Assembly: GCA_029060285.1 (NCBI GenBank) | Contig: JAIDUH010000043.1 | Coordinates: 1 to 49,392 of the forward strand | DNA length: 49,392 nt | DNA from: Muribaculaceae bacterium | GTDB lineage: Bacteria > Bacteroidota > Bacteroidia > Bacteroidales > Muribaculaceae | Direction: 5' to 3' | Shown here: positions 24,565 to 33,313 of the stretch, one piece after another | How positions within the stretch are numbered: the first letter of the stretch is position 1 | How the letters are laid out: each line of letters begins with the position of its first letter | Notes under the pieces: model-generated | The model's database searches: none | Seen by the model: only the letters and a program-made list of their open reading frames with translations | What the model was told of the DNA's origin: nothing | Program-made: the position numbers and the translations under genes

Positions 24565-25218
24565 ATGATTGACTGGATATATAATATACAGAATGTGATA
24601 TTTGATCTTGGGGGCGTTGTGATCGATCTCGACAGAGACAAGGCCGTCAGGGCGCTTGAGGAACTTGGACTCGAGGGTGCAGACGAGATGCTCGGCCTAT
24701 ATGGACAGAAGGAACCCTTTTTCGGGCTTGAGACAGGAGAACGCCCTGCCGGGGAATTCTTTGACATCATGCGCTCCAAGATGAAGCCCGGCGTGACAGA
24801 TGCGCAGATAACAGAGGCTTTCAATCAATTTCTTGTGGAGCTTCCCGCAAAGCGGCTTGAGATGCTGCGCAGGATGAGGATGGCAGGCTACCGCATTTTC
24901 ATGCTCAGCAATACGAATCCGGTGATGTATCACACATGGATAGACCGCGCATTCCGTCAGGAAGGAGGCTCAGTGAACGACTATTTTGATGGCATCGTCG
25001 TGTCATTTCAGGAACTGACATGCAAACCGGATGTAGAGATCTTCAGGAATCTGATGCGCCGCTATGGCCTCAATCCGTCAGAGACGTTGATGCTTGATGA
25101 TTCTGACAAGAACTGCAGGGCTGCTGCAGAGGCCGGAGCACACGCATTCAAGATAGGAAAGAGTGCAGATGACGACATGATGGCGATCTGCGAGGCGCTG
25201 CTGGAAGCCAAATCATAA
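24565..25218 (+). CDS. HAD-family phosphatase (YihX-like)
   Basis: 217 residues. HAD motif I is FDLGGVVIDLD (nucleophile Asp, in the FDLGGV subfamily where the second Asp is replaced), motif II MLSNTN, motif III the Lys in CKPDVEIF, and motif IV LMLDDSDKN. An alpha-helical cap lies between motif I and motif II, as in YihX-type sugar phosphatases. It is a soluble cytoplasmic phosphatase of unassigned substrate. The neighbouring ribF, 47 nt downstream on the same strand, suggests possible co-transcription; riboflavin synthesis does need a HAD phosphatase step, but this link is only a guess. Confidence 0.9.
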   Translation: MIDWIYNIQNVIFDLGGVVIDLDRDKAVRALEELGLEGADEMLGLYGQKEPFFGLETGERPAGEFFDIMRSKMKPGVTDAQITEAFNQFLVELPAKRLEMLRRMRMAGYRIFMLSNTNPVMYHTWIDRAFRQEGGSVNDYFDGIVVSFQELTCKPDVEIFRNLMRRYGLNPSETLMLDDSDKNCRAAAEAGAHAFKIGKSADDDMMAICEALLEAKS

Positions 25219-25265
25219 TAATCAATAGCCAAGGCAGGATTTTCAGGAGCAAGGGAAATAAGATT

Positions 25266-26162
25266 ATGAGAAAGGCTGTAACAATAGGGACTTTTGATGG
25301 CGTACACAGGGGACACAGGCTTGTGCTTGACACCTTGAAGAAGGAGGCGGAGAAAAGAGGTTTGCAACCGGTTGCAATCACGTTTGACCGCCATCCGTTG
25401 GAGTTGGTGGCCCCGGAACGGGCTCCCGGAAACCTCATGAGCCCTGAGCGTAAGGCAGAGACTATAAGGCGCGAGGGAGTGCAACCTCTTGTGCTTCCTT
25501 TTACGGAACAACTACGGAGCATGCGGGCGTTCGAATGGCTTGACTATATCCATCGCAAATATGACGTCGACCTGCTTGTAGCGGGCTATGACAACACTTT
25601 CGGGAGCGACGGCTTAGACATGAGCATAGCGGACTACAAGGCAATAGGAGACACCATAGGGATAGAAGTGATATCCGCACCGGAAGAAGATGGGGTAAGC
25701 AGCAGTGCTGTGAGGAAAGCCGTGAAAGCCGGCAACATTGAGAAGGCTCGTGAATTGCTCGGACATATGCCCGAAATAGAAGGGAAGGTTCTTCCCGGAT
25801 TTCATGTCGGGAGAGAAATAGGGTTTCCTACCGCAAACCTTCAGGTCAATCCGCGCACAGCGCTGCCTGCCCCGGGCGTATATGCTGCATTAGCGTACAT
25901 AGGGGACTCGGATAACGGAATGCCAACGATGGTCAATATCGGATTCAGGCCTACGTTTGAGGGGACAGAAAAAGCATCGGGACATCTGACTGTAGAAGCA
26001 CACATCATAGGAGAGGATGAGAATTTATACAACCGTACGCTCCGCCTGGAATTTGTCGGAAGGCTAAGGGATGAGAGGAAATTTGGATCGTATGATGAAT
26101 TGACGGCTCAACTTAAGATGGACAAGGAAGAGACGTTGAAGAGAGTGGAAGGGATGGCATAG
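25266..26162 (+). CDS. ribF: Bifunctional riboflavin kinase/FAD synthetase
   Basis: 298 residues, near the usual 300-310. The N-terminal nucleotidyltransferase domain starts AVTIGTFDGVHRGH (residues 4-17), with SSSAVRKAVKAGNIEKA near residue 145. The C-terminal riboflavin kinase domain includes GREIGFPTANL (about 182-192), PGVYAA and MVNIGFRPTF. The enzyme phosphorylates riboflavin to FMN and adenylylates FMN to FAD in the cytoplasm. A strong hairpin at 26219-26255 ends the transcript and also faces secG. Confidence 0.96.
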   Translation: MRKAVTIGTFDGVHRGHRLVLDTLKKEAEKRGLQPVAITFDRHPLELVAPERAPGNLMSPERKAETIRREGVQPLVLPFTEQLRSMRAFEWLDYIHRKYDVDLLVAGYDNTFGSDGLDMSIADYKAIGDTIGIEVISAPEEDGVSSSAVRKAVKAGNIEKARELLGHMPEIEGKVLPGFHVGREIGFPTANLQVNPRTALPAPGVYAALAYIGDSDNGMPTMVNIGFRPTFEGTEKASGHLTVEAHIIGEDENLYNRTLRLEFVGRLRDERKFGSYDELTAQLKMDKEETLKRVEGMA

Positions 26163-26164
26163 TA

Positions 26165-26215
26165 GAAAGTGGAGAGCGGAGGGTATTGGGGAGAGGAGAG
26201 AGTGGAGGGTATGGA
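26165..26215. repeat. Purine-rich imperfect repeat after ribF
   Basis: GTGGAGAGCGGAGGGT-like imperfect repeats between the ribF stop codon and the terminator. It shares an 18-bp string with the array at 18126. Confidence 0.5.
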
Positions 26216-26218
26216 TAT

Positions 26219-26265
26219 ACAAAAGAGGCTTGGATTCCCTCCAAGCCTCTTTTGTATTGTCTTTT
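26219..26265. terminator. Bidirectional terminator between ribF and secG
   Basis: A 16-bp perfect stem (26219-26234 with 26240-26255) and 5-nt loop. The stem ends CTTTTGT on both strands, and on the plus strand it is followed by a further CTTTTTG run, so it can stop ribF transcripts and probably those from secG. Confidence 0.85.
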
Positions 26266-26275
26266 TGCTTTCTGA

Positions 26276-26641
26276 TTATTGTGCAGGAGTTTCGGCTGCA
26301 GGAGCTGCAGGAGTTTCAGCTGCTGCGGGAGCCGGGGCAGCTGCGGGAGCTGTAGTAGGAGCAGGAGCAGGAGCTGTGGTAGCAGCAGGAGCAGGAGCCA
26401 TGCCTGAACGCGTGACAGGAGTCTTGATTGCGAAAGATGCGCAGATGCTGATAACGCAGATGAAGATAGCGAGACTCCAAGTTGCCTTTTCAATGAAGTC
26501 GGTAGTCTTACGGTAGCCCATATACTGGTTGCCCTGGCTATAGTCAGAAGCAAGACCACCACCTTTTGACTTTTGGATGAGAACAGCGCCGATAAGAAGC
26601 AGCGCAGCGATCACGATGAGAATGCTGAGAAAGATATACAT
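26276..26641 (-). CDS. secG: SecG preprotein translocase subunit
   Basis: 121 residues. The first 77 form the SecG core: helix 1 (residues about 3-22, FLSILIVIAALLLIGAVLI), the conserved QKSKGGGLAS loop, and helix 2 (about 53-71). It assists SecYEG-mediated protein export. The last 44 residues are an Ala/Pro/Thr/Glu-only tail (APAPAATTAPAPAP-like), an extension of low complexity beyond the usual core. It is the last gene of the sigma-54 regulator-lptE-secG series. Confidence 0.93.
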   Translation of the reverse strand: MYIFLSILIVIAALLLIGAVLIQKSKGGGLASDYSQGNQYMGYRKTTDFIEKATWSLAIFICVISICASFAIKTPVTRSGMAPAPAATTAPAPAPTTAPAAAPAPAAAETPAAPAAETPAQ

Positions 26642-26707
26642 GATTATGTAGTTTGTTTATGTGGAAGGGCATTTCTGACCACCCCACGATGATTTATAAT
26701 TACACGT

Positions 26708-27343
26708 TTATAGCGACTCCAGAGAAATTACTTTCTTAAGGAATCGTATTTGGTCTGCAAAGTAAATACTTTTTTCTGGATTATTCAAACTTATTTGGGT
26801 AATAATTTCCAAAGCACGCCGATAATTGCCATTTTTTATCAAAATTTTGGCAAAACTTTCGGTCAAAGAGGGTTTTTCGTCCTCTTTAGGCTCTTTTTTC
26901 GGTTTAATCCGTGGAGCAGGATTCTGACTCAAAAAGGCATCGATAGCTCCCAGTGTAGCATCCGGTGCGATGTCGTCAGAGCCCTCCCCTTCCGCCGCTT
27001 CCTTCTCAAGAATTGCCACATAGTCAATGGCCGGGGGAGCCACCGGGACAAGAGCCTCATCATCAACAGCGGCAGCATCCATAGCACTGCCAAATCTCTC
27101 GATAAAAGAATCAATGGTGTCTGCAGTAGACAAGTTCGGGCGACAAGAAGTGCCATAGAAATCCTGAAAATCTTCAGTTGCATCCCCAAGGATAGACTTC
27201 AATGCATCCGGATCTCCTATATTGGCAGCAATTCTACGCCGGAGCATCCTTAGGCGCACAGGATCCCTCTCCGATGCGATAGCTTCAATATCAGGAATCA
27301 CATAGTAGGGAAACTGCCTAATTTCTTTTGATTCATCAGCCAT
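26708..27343 (-). CDS. Conserved protein of the lptE-secG neighbourhood, TPR-like C-terminus
   Basis: 211 residues with no signal peptide or membrane segment. An N-terminal region (residues about 8-60, rich in Arg/Asp) is followed by an acidic, Pro-rich linker and a helical C-terminus (SLTESFAKILIKNGNYRRALEIITQISLNNPEKSIYFADQI) that has the shape of one tetratricopeptide repeat. In Bacteroidales a protein of this kind is encoded between lptE and secG; its function is not established. It begins 12 nt after lptE on the same strand, so the genes are probably co-transcribed. Confidence 0.8.
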   Translation of the reverse strand: MADESKEIRQFPYYVIPDIEAIASERDPVRLRMLRRRIAANIGDPDALKSILGDATEDFQDFYGTSCRPNLSTADTIDSFIERFGSAMDAAAVDDEALVPVAPPAIDYVAILEKEAAEGEGSDDIAPDATLGAIDAFLSQNPAPRIKPKKEPKEDEKPSLTESFAKILIKNGNYRRALEIITQISLNNPEKSIYFADQIRFLKKVISLESL

Positions 27344-27355
27344 AAGACAATTTAT

Positions 27356-27871
27356 TTACCAGTTACCGAGAGTGGCGTTGAAGATAAGCTCCACCAATTC
27401 GTCGCATATCTCCTCGCAAAGCCCGTCTTGAACGTCATTAAGCATGAGCGAACTATCAAACTGCCGATAAGCTGAGAAAGTCTGGTCGACATCATTGGCA
27501 GAATTGATATGGTCGGTATATTTCACCTTCACCGTAATGGTCAGTCGGGTCTCAGTGGCGTAGGCATCGGTGCCGACAGCCTGCGGAGAGAGAGAATAGC
27601 CGGTGATCTCGCCGCTCATTTCAAGGTCGGACGTGCCGCTGACCTCCTGCAGCCTCGTCTGCCTTGTGATGGTATTAAGAAGCTTATTCTCAAAAGTCTG
27701 CTGCAAAGGAGCGTAAACCAAAGCTGCGCGAATCGGGAATTCTGAGACATGTATCGTCTTATATATGTCGTAGTTGAGGGCAGATCCGTTGAACTTATAG
27801 CTTATAGTGCATCCTGCCAGCAAAATAATAGCCGACACTGCACACGTGATATAAGAAAGAAAACGTCTCAT
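27356..27871 (-). CDS. lptE: LPS-assembly lipoprotein LptE-like
   Basis: 171 residues from the ATG at 27871; a TTG five codons upstream (27886) would overlap the preceding stop codon but would spoil the signal peptide. The lipoprotein signal (MRRFLSYITCAVSAIILLAGC) is followed by CTISYKFNGSALNYDIYKTIHV, typical of Bacteroidetes LptE. The protein plugs LptD in the outer membrane and helps insert lipopolysaccharide. Late conserved features include LTITVKVKY and a helical C-terminus. It lies between a sigma-54 activator and secG. Confidence 0.88.
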   Translation of the reverse strand: MRRFLSYITCAVSAIILLAGCTISYKFNGSALNYDIYKTIHVSEFPIRAALVYAPLQQTFENKLLNTITRQTRLQEVSGTSDLEMSGEITGYSLSPQAVGTDAYATETRLTITVKVKYTDHINSANDVDQTFSAYRQFDSSLMLNDVQDGLCEEICDELVELIFNATLGNW

Positions 27872-27882
27872 GTATATAATAG

Positions 27883-29034
27883 TCAAGAAATACCGAGTTC
27901 CTGCATTTTTCGATAAAGTGTACGTACAGATATTTGAAGTTCCTCAGCAGCCAGTTTCTTATTGCCGTCATGCCGAGCGAGAGTTTCCTCTATTACTTTT
28001 TTCTCCGAACGGTCGAGCGGATTGTCGGAAAAATCAGCATTGGAGTGATCGGGTGCCATGAGAGCCCGCACATCTGTGAAAGAGCCGGCATGCTTATCAT
28101 CTCCTTTGTCATTTACAATCTTCTTTAGGCTCTCAATTTCGTCGCGCAGCGAAAACAGCATCTGGAATATCATCTTTCTTTCCAAAGCAGCCGAATCGTC
28201 GGAGGAAGCCAGCATCGGGGTAGATTGCGGATCATGTTTCAGAGGGAGTATATCAAGCAACTGGCGACGTGAAATTTCAGAACCGGCATCAAAAAGGGCG
28301 AGCTGGTCGATGATATTTTTCAGCTGGCGCACATTGCCGGGCCAGTTATAGAGCATCATGGCGCGTTTTGCCTCATCACTGAAAGAAATAGGCTTCGTCA
28401 TGTATTTCTCTGCAAAATCTGCAGCAAATTTGCGTGCCAGCAACACGATGTCGTCCCCACGCACATTGAGTGGAGGGACATTGATCACCACAGTGGAAAG
28501 ACGATAATACAGATCTTCACGAAACCTTCCTTCCGCCACGGCCCTCAGCAGGTCGACATTGGTAGCGGCCACGACACGAATGTCGGTGGTCTGCACTGTG
28601 CTGCTTCCGACTTTAAGGAACTCTCCCGTCTCGAGCACACGAAGAAGCCTTGCCTGAGTGGTCAGCGGGAGTTCTGCCACCTCATCAAGAAATATGGTGC
28701 CTCCGTCAGCCTCCTCAAAATAGCCCTTACGTGCTGAGACAGCTCCCGTAAACGATCCTTTTTCGTGACCAAACAGTTCGCTGTCGATAGTGCCCTCGGG
28801 GATAGCCCCGCAATTGACGGCTATATATTTCTTGTGCTTCCTTGCACCGTACTGATGTATTATCTTTGGGAAGAACTCCTTGCCGGCACCGGAGGGTCCG
28901 GTCACAAGAACAGACAAATCGATCGGGGCGACTGTCACCGCCCTCTTTATAGCCTCAATGAGAGCGGGAGAATCGCCAATGATCGAAAGTCGCTGCTTGA
29001 CACGAAGGATTTCCTCAGGGATTTCGGTTTTCAT
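27883..29034 (-). CDS. Sigma-54-dependent transcriptional activator without receiver domain
   Basis: 383 residues from the ATG at 29034. A GTG start at 29088 would add a Thr-rich leader and was not chosen. The AAA+ domain has Walker A GPSGAGKE (46-53), the sigma-54 contact loop as GSFTGA (93-98, Ser in place of the more common first Ala), Walker [10 protein letters not shown] (111-119) and the arginine-finger region [11 protein letters not shown] Fis-type helix-turn-helix is at about 347-383 ([20 protein letters not shown]). There is no N-terminal sensory or receiver domain. It likely activates sigma-54 promoters constitutively or through partner signals. The same gene precedes lptE in other Bacteroidales, but its targets are not visible here. 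Confidence 0.93.
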   Translation of the reverse strand: MKTEIPEEILRVKQRLSIIGDSPALIEAIKRAVTVAPIDLSVLVTGPSGAGKEFFPKIIHQYGARKHKKYIAVNCGAIPEGTIDSELFGHEKGSFTGAVSARKGYFEEADGGTIFLDEVAELPLTTQARLLRVLETGEFLKVGSSTVQTTDIRVVAATNVDLLRAVAEGRFREDLYYRLSTVVINVPPLNVRGDDIVLLARKFAADFAEKYMTKPISFSDEAKRAMMLYNWPGNVRQLKNIIDQLALFDAGSEISRRQLLDILPLKHDPQSTPMLASSDDSAALERKMIFQMLFSLRDEIESLKKIVNDKGDDKHAGSFTDVRALMAPDHSNADFSDNPLDRSEKKVIEETLARHDGNKKLAAEELQISVRTLYRKMQELGIS

Positions 29035-29097
29035 CGTTGTCGGTGTTTTCGTCGTAGTCGGTGTTGTCAACGAGTCTGATCTGATCACTATATTTTA

Positions 29098-29661
29098 TCA
29101 ATGACAGTCACAACCATTGCCGCAACCACAACCGTCGTCGCAATTGCCATGATGCGAGCATCCACACCCACAGGCATGCTTAGGATGGAGCTCTTCGTCG
29201 GTAGCATCACGCACTTCTACAATCTCACCCTCAAAATCTACCGTCTTGCCGGCAAAAGGATGGTTGAAATCCATTTCTATGATTTCAGGAGAAACCTTCA
29301 CTACGCGTCCACTGACGATATCGCCTGTATTGGTCATCATATCGAGCACAGAGCCTTCCTTCACTTCCACAGCCATCTTGCCATCGCGCATGAAAGCCTC
29401 TACAGGTATCTGCTGCACGTATTCTTCCACACGAGGACCGAAAGCCACCTCCGGAGGAAGGGTTACAGAAAAGCGATCACCTTTACCGAGACCCTTGATA
29501 GTGGCAATAAGACCCGGGATCACTTCATTGCTGACTCCATACACCATCACATCGGGAGCGGATGGTTTGGCCTCAAATAACAGTTCGCCGGTGTCGGCAT
29601 CTTTAACAGTATATGCGAAGGCAACAAATTTGCCGTCGCCGATTATTTCTTTATTTTCCAT
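29098..29661 (-). CDS. slyD: FKBP-type peptidyl-prolyl isomerase, SlyD-like
   Basis: 187 residues. The FKBP fold (VSNEVIPGLIATIKGLGKGDRF) is interrupted by the insert-in-flap chaperone domain (about 75-130), as in SlyD. The last 26 residues are a metal-binding tail with many Cys and His (CGCGCSHHGNCDDGCGCG), comparable to the nickel-binding tail of E. coli SlyD. It probably combines proline isomerisation, chaperone and metal-handling roles in the cytoplasm. The gene lies 63 nt upstream of the sigma-54 regulator. Confidence 0.93.
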   Translation of the reverse strand: MENKEIIGDGKFVAFAYTVKDADTGELLFEAKPSAPDVMVYGVSNEVIPGLIATIKGLGKGDRFSVTLPPEVAFGPRVEEYVQQIPVEAFMRDGKMAVEVKEGSVLDMMTNTGDIVSGRVVKVSPEIIEMDFNHPFAGKTVDFEGEIVEVRDATDEELHPKHACGCGCSHHGNCDDGCGCGNGCDCH

Positions 29662-29682
29662 TTCGATTCAAATCATTTTTGA

Positions 29683-29876
29683 TAATGCATAATTTTATAA
29701 TGCAAAATTATTATCACTAATATTATAACGCTTATGAGGCATTATAAGAATCTATAATTTTTATAATTTTCTATAATTCTAATTAAGACGGCTTTTATCT
29801 AATTAGGCTTATTGGGCTTATTAGGCTTATTGGGCTAATTAGTCTAATTGGGCTTATTGGGCTTATTGGGCTAACC
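29683..29876. repeat. Repeat-rich intergenic region: partial heptamer and nonamer array
   Basis: 29683-29712 has degenerate CATAATT-like units. About 29802-29876 is a tandem array of about eight 9-bp units (GGCTTATTG/GGCTAATTA). It lies between the stop codon of the DUF4919-like gene and the slyD start. Confidence 0.75.
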
Positions 29877-31169
29877 GGCAGGAATCACTGCTTCGGGCTC
29901 TTCTGCCGGAATAATATCGGGATTTTCTTCAGCAGGAATGTCATCGGGATTTTCTTCAGCAGGAATGTCATCGGGATTTTCTTCAGCAGGAATGTCATCG
30001 GGATCTTCTTCTGCCGGAGTATCGTCAGGATCTTCTTCTGCCGGAATGTCGTCGGGATCTTCAGCTGATTCCTCATCTATGGCAGCATCCGAGGCTTCAT
30101 CTTCTTCGTTGCCATCTTCCGGATGTTTGAGTTCATACTGCTGATGTATCTGACGGACGTCGAAATAGAATCCTTTTTGCACCTTGTCGCGCAAGCGACG
30201 TGCAGTCTCTTCCTCCGGCTCGACGATAAGATAATCGAAACCGGGTTCAATAAAATCAGCATCAACGGCATGATAGCCCATAAGCTGCACCATGTCATAT
30301 TCATGAGCCGGATAAATGACAAACCAGGCGTTTTCCTCATTTTCGCCCGTACCAGTACTCTTGATCGCGCCCAACAGATGCTCCAGACGGTATTCCCATA
30401 TCTTGGCACTCATATCCTTGCGTCGCTCCTTAAGCACATGCACGAGAAACGACATTTGCCGCAGGTCAAACGGATTATCAAGCAAAGTAAGCTCGGCATA
30501 TTTCCGGATAGTGTCGATTTCTTCCTTACTGTGAGAAGTCTTGTTGCGATAGGCATCTGTGACGCTTGAATACGGCGACTCACGATAAGGGTCATAGTCT
30601 TCCTGAAACATATATCCGAGATAAAGATGACGGAATTCATCGGCAGTCATAGTAGTGTCGTTGCGATTGAATTTTTTCATCAACTTCGGGAAATACATCG
30701 GATTCTTGGGGTCAAGAGTAGCTACACGAATGGCCTCCAGGTCGGGGCGTTCGACTGTCACCTGTCGCTTGGACGACTTCTTTGCCTTGACTTCAGGGCT
30801 TTTGGAATCAGGATTCACATCGGCAGCCGTCAAAGCCCAGTTGCCACCCTTTGAAGAAGAAGACCCGGCACGCCTACGGCTTGAAGAGCCTTTCCTGCTC
30901 TTCGAGGTAGTCTTCCTTTTCTTGGAAGATGAAGTGGATTTAGCCGTGGAAGCCGTCTTTTTAGCAGTATTTCTTGTAGCTGTCTTTTTCTTGGCTGTGG
31001 CAGTGGTCTTAGCCTTAGAAGAGCGTTTTTTGGCAGCCTCAGCCTCGTTAGGAACTGCAATTGCCATGCATATCACCGTCACGAGCATCCAAAGAAATGC
31101 CCGCCACCCTGACATGCGGCAATGCTTAAATGAAATTGAATTATCTTGCCTGTATTTCGAATCCGTCAT
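29871..31169 (-). CDS. DUF4919-like protein with basic N-terminus and Pro/Glu/Asp repeat tail
   Basis: 432 residues from the ATG at 31169; a GTG at 31196 and the ATG at 31115 are alternatives, the last putting the hydrophobic segment (FLWMLVTVICMAIAVP) right at the N-terminus as a signal peptide. A very basic Lys/Ser/Thr stretch follows (SKAKTTATAKKKT). The central part (NPMYFPKLMKKFNRNDTTMTADEFRHLYLGYMF) resembles the DUF4919 domain known from Bacteroides, of unknown function. The last 60 residues are about six near-identical 9-residue repeats (DDIPAEENP), strongly acidic and encoded by 27-bp DNA repeats. The opposite charge of the two ends is notable. The tail DNA invites length variation. 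Confidence 0.75.
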   Translation of the reverse strand: MTDSKYRQDNSISFKHCRMSGWRAFLWMLVTVICMAIAVPNEAEAAKKRSSKAKTTATAKKKTATRNTAKKTASTAKSTSSSKKRKTTSKSRKGSSSRRRAGSSSSKGGNWALTAADVNPDSKSPEVKAKKSSKRQVTVERPDLEAIRVATLDPKNPMYFPKLMKKFNRNDTTMTADEFRHLYLGYMFQEDYDPYRESPYSSVTDAYRNKTSHSKEEIDTIRKYAELTLLDNPFDLRQMSFLVHVLKERRKDMSAKIWEYRLEHLLGAIKSTGTGENEENAWFVIYPAHEYDMVQLMGYHAVDADFIEPGFDYLIVEPEEETARRLRDKVQKGFYFDVRQIHQQYELKHPEDGNEEDEASDAAIDEESAEDPDDIPAEEDPDDTPAEEDPDDIPAEENPDDIPAEENPDDIPAEENPDIIPAEEPEAVIPAG

Positions 31170-31219
31170 ATTTTCCAATCGGGAGTTACAATCCACATCC
31201 CTATTTTGTTAACGAGAAT

Positions 31220-33313
31220 TTACTGATTTTGTTGTTTTGCGGCAACATCTCTTTTCTTAATTTCAGGATATTCAATACGAGAATGATATATAGTGGCAAG
31301 TCTCTTCTTGAATGTATCCTTAATGATACTGATATCCCTGAAATTGATAGGAGAATCCTTATACAGTCCATCAGCCATCTGCGAATCAATGATTTTGTCG
31401 ACCAGAGCATTTATAGATTGAGGGCTATAATCCTTGAGAGAGCGAGAGGCGGCCTCAATGGCGTCAGCCATCATGAGTATAGTGGTCTCCTTGCTTCTCG
31501 GATTAGGTCCGGGATATTCAAACTTAGACTTGTCGACTATACCGTCGGGACTCTGGTTGACAGCGGTATTATAGAAATACTTGGCCACACCTTTACCATG
31601 ATGTTCGAGAATGAAATCTTTGATTACCTGCGGCAGCTTTTCACGAGAAGCCATTGCCACACCCTCCGTGATATGGCTGATTATCTTGCGGGCGCTGGTC
31701 TCCGGGTCAAGGCCTGCATGAGGATTGACGCCGTGCTGGTTTTCAGTGAAAAAAATCGGGGAATCGCTCTTGCCGATATCATGATACAACGCTCCGGTCC
31801 TGACAAGAGTAGTATTTGCACCGATAGCGCGGGCTGCCTCAGCCGCAAGGGTAGACACCTGCATAGAATGCTGGAAAGTGCCGGGCGCCACTTCGGCAAG
31901 GTTCCTCAGGATAGGGCTATTGATATCACTCAGTTCCACCAACGTCACCATAGACGTGAACCCGAAAAGCTTCTCCACTACCAGGATCAGCAGATAAGCA
32001 AAAGAAAGCAGCACACTGTTAATGCCGAAGACACCTACCATACGCCATGAGAATGACGTCACCGTGCCTTCCGAGAGGGTCAGCATCATTGCATAGCAGA
32101 CTATGTAGAGGACAAAGGTGATGAGAGCGGTGCGAAGCAATTGACTTCGTCTTGACAGATGATGGATGCTCAAAGTAGCGCTGATCCCCACGACAAATTG
32201 GATCACCACAAACTGGAACTGGAATGGGGCAGCAAGCGCAATCATCAGTATACAGACAATATGGGAGAAGATGGCAGTGCGCGCATCAGTGAAGACAGTG
32301 ATGATAATCGGCACACCTGCAAAAGGTATCAGATAAAGACCTCCATTAAATACTTCAGAAGTCTCTATGGCTATCACTACAAAGAAAGTGATGAGAGCCA
32401 CTATGAAAGTGACGGTCTTGAAGTCGTCGAAAATATCCCTTCTATAAACGGCCAGGAACAAATAGAGCAAGCAGAAGAGGATGGCAATATAGATGGCCTG
32501 TGCGGTAGTGAAAAACTTCTTTGAGAGAGTCTTTGATTCCGTCTTCTCAAGCATGTCTATGTAATTGTTGAGGTTGGTGAAGATCTGGGCATCAATAATG
32601 TCACCACGGTCGACAATCCTCTGCCCTTTCTTGATCACCCCGAGGGCCGAATTGACGTTAAGGTATTCCTGATCGCGAAAACGGGAGTTGGATATGGAGT
32701 CCATCACGATATTAGGCACAAGGCTTGCGTTCAAAGCCTTAGCGACATCTGTGCTCAACCTGACTTCGTGATTATGAGCAGACTTAGCAGCCACAAAAGC
32801 AGAATCCACAGCCTTATATGCCATATTTGGCGACATCATTCCAGAGGCATCAATGACCTTTACGGCATTCATATCCTCAGACTCATCGCTCATCCTGAGA
32901 TGAGGATGGGAAAAAGAATGAATCCTGTCATACAGTTCAGCACTGACCACTCCCCTGCCATAGACTTCAGCAAGTTTTTTCCCAAGGAAAGTAGCATCGG
33001 AAGCACTCACATAGTTGCTGATGATCTTCGTGAACCTGTCAACGTTTCTTGCAGCCGTACGATAGTCTCTGACCACAAAAGGGATAAACGCCTTATCAAT
33101 ACTGTCACGCATCAATTGGGCAGAGACAGAATCTCTCATGACAGGAGTATCAAACTCAGCAGTCAGCAAAGGATATCTCCAAGGCTGATTGAGCTCGTAG
33201 CTGTAATTCTGATGATCACTCTTCATGAGGAGGAGCAGAATGATGACAGAAGCTGTCACAGCGACAGCGATCTTCAGCATAGTAGCATTTGTAATAAGGT
33301 CTTTAATTTTCAT
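31220..33313 (-). CDS. 7TM-HD c-di-AMP phosphodiesterase, PgpH-like
   Basis: 697 residues. One N-terminal helix (about 13-31), a large extracytoplasmic 7TMR-HDED-type domain (about 45-270), seven membrane helices (about 280-470) and a cytoplasmic HD domain with GALYHDIGK (around residue 509), a second HH motif (LEHHGKG) and a conserved MMADAIEAASRS. This is the PgpH architecture; such proteins hydrolyse cyclic di-AMP to pApA. Its ATG overlaps the stop of the rel gene (ATGA at 33313-33310), so translation of the two is likely coupled. Confidence 0.9.
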   Translation of the reverse strand: MKIKDLITNATMLKIAVAVTASVIILLLLMKSDHQNYSYELNQPWRYPLLTAEFDTPVMRDSVSAQLMRDSIDKAFIPFVVRDYRTAARNVDRFTKIISNYVSASDATFLGKKLAEVYGRGVVSAELYDRIHSFSHPHLRMSDESEDMNAVKVIDASGMMSPNMAYKAVDSAFVAAKSAHNHEVRLSTDVAKALNASLVPNIVMDSISNSRFRDQEYLNVNSALGVIKKGQRIVDRGDIIDAQIFTNLNNYIDMLEKTESKTLSKKFFTTAQAIYIAILFCLLYLFLAVYRRDIFDDFKTVTFIVALITFFVVIAIETSEVFNGGLYLIPFAGVPIIITVFTDARTAIFSHIVCILMIALAAPFQFQFVVIQFVVGISATLSIHHLSRRSQLLRTALITFVLYIVCYAMMLTLSEGTVTSFSWRMVGVFGINSVLLSFAYLLILVVEKLFGFTSMVTLVELSDINSPILRNLAEVAPGTFQHSMQVSTLAAEAARAIGANTTLVRTGALYHDIGKSDSPIFFTENQHGVNPHAGLDPETSARKIISHITEGVAMASREKLPQVIKDFILEHHGKGVAKYFYNTAVNQSPDGIVDKSKFEYPGPNPRSKETTILMMADAIEAASRSLKDYSPQSINALVDKIIDSQMADGLYKDSPINFRDISIIKDTFKKRLATIYHSRIEYPEIKKRDVAAKQQNQ

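Noticed and set aside
26169..26516. 115-codon plus-strand frame rich in Ala/Gly opposite secG
   Set aside because: It is the mirror of the Ala/Pro tail of SecG and runs through the ribF-secG terminator.
30655..31212. 185-codon plus-strand frame opposite the DUF4919-like gene
   Set aside because: Leu/Val/Glu/Phe low-complexity product mirroring the Lys/Ser/Thr-rich stretch of the real gene.
31130..32050. 306-codon plus-strand frame opposite the PgpH-like gene
   Set aside because: The minus strand encodes an HD-domain protein with intact motifs through the same bases; the plus product has no recognisable feature.
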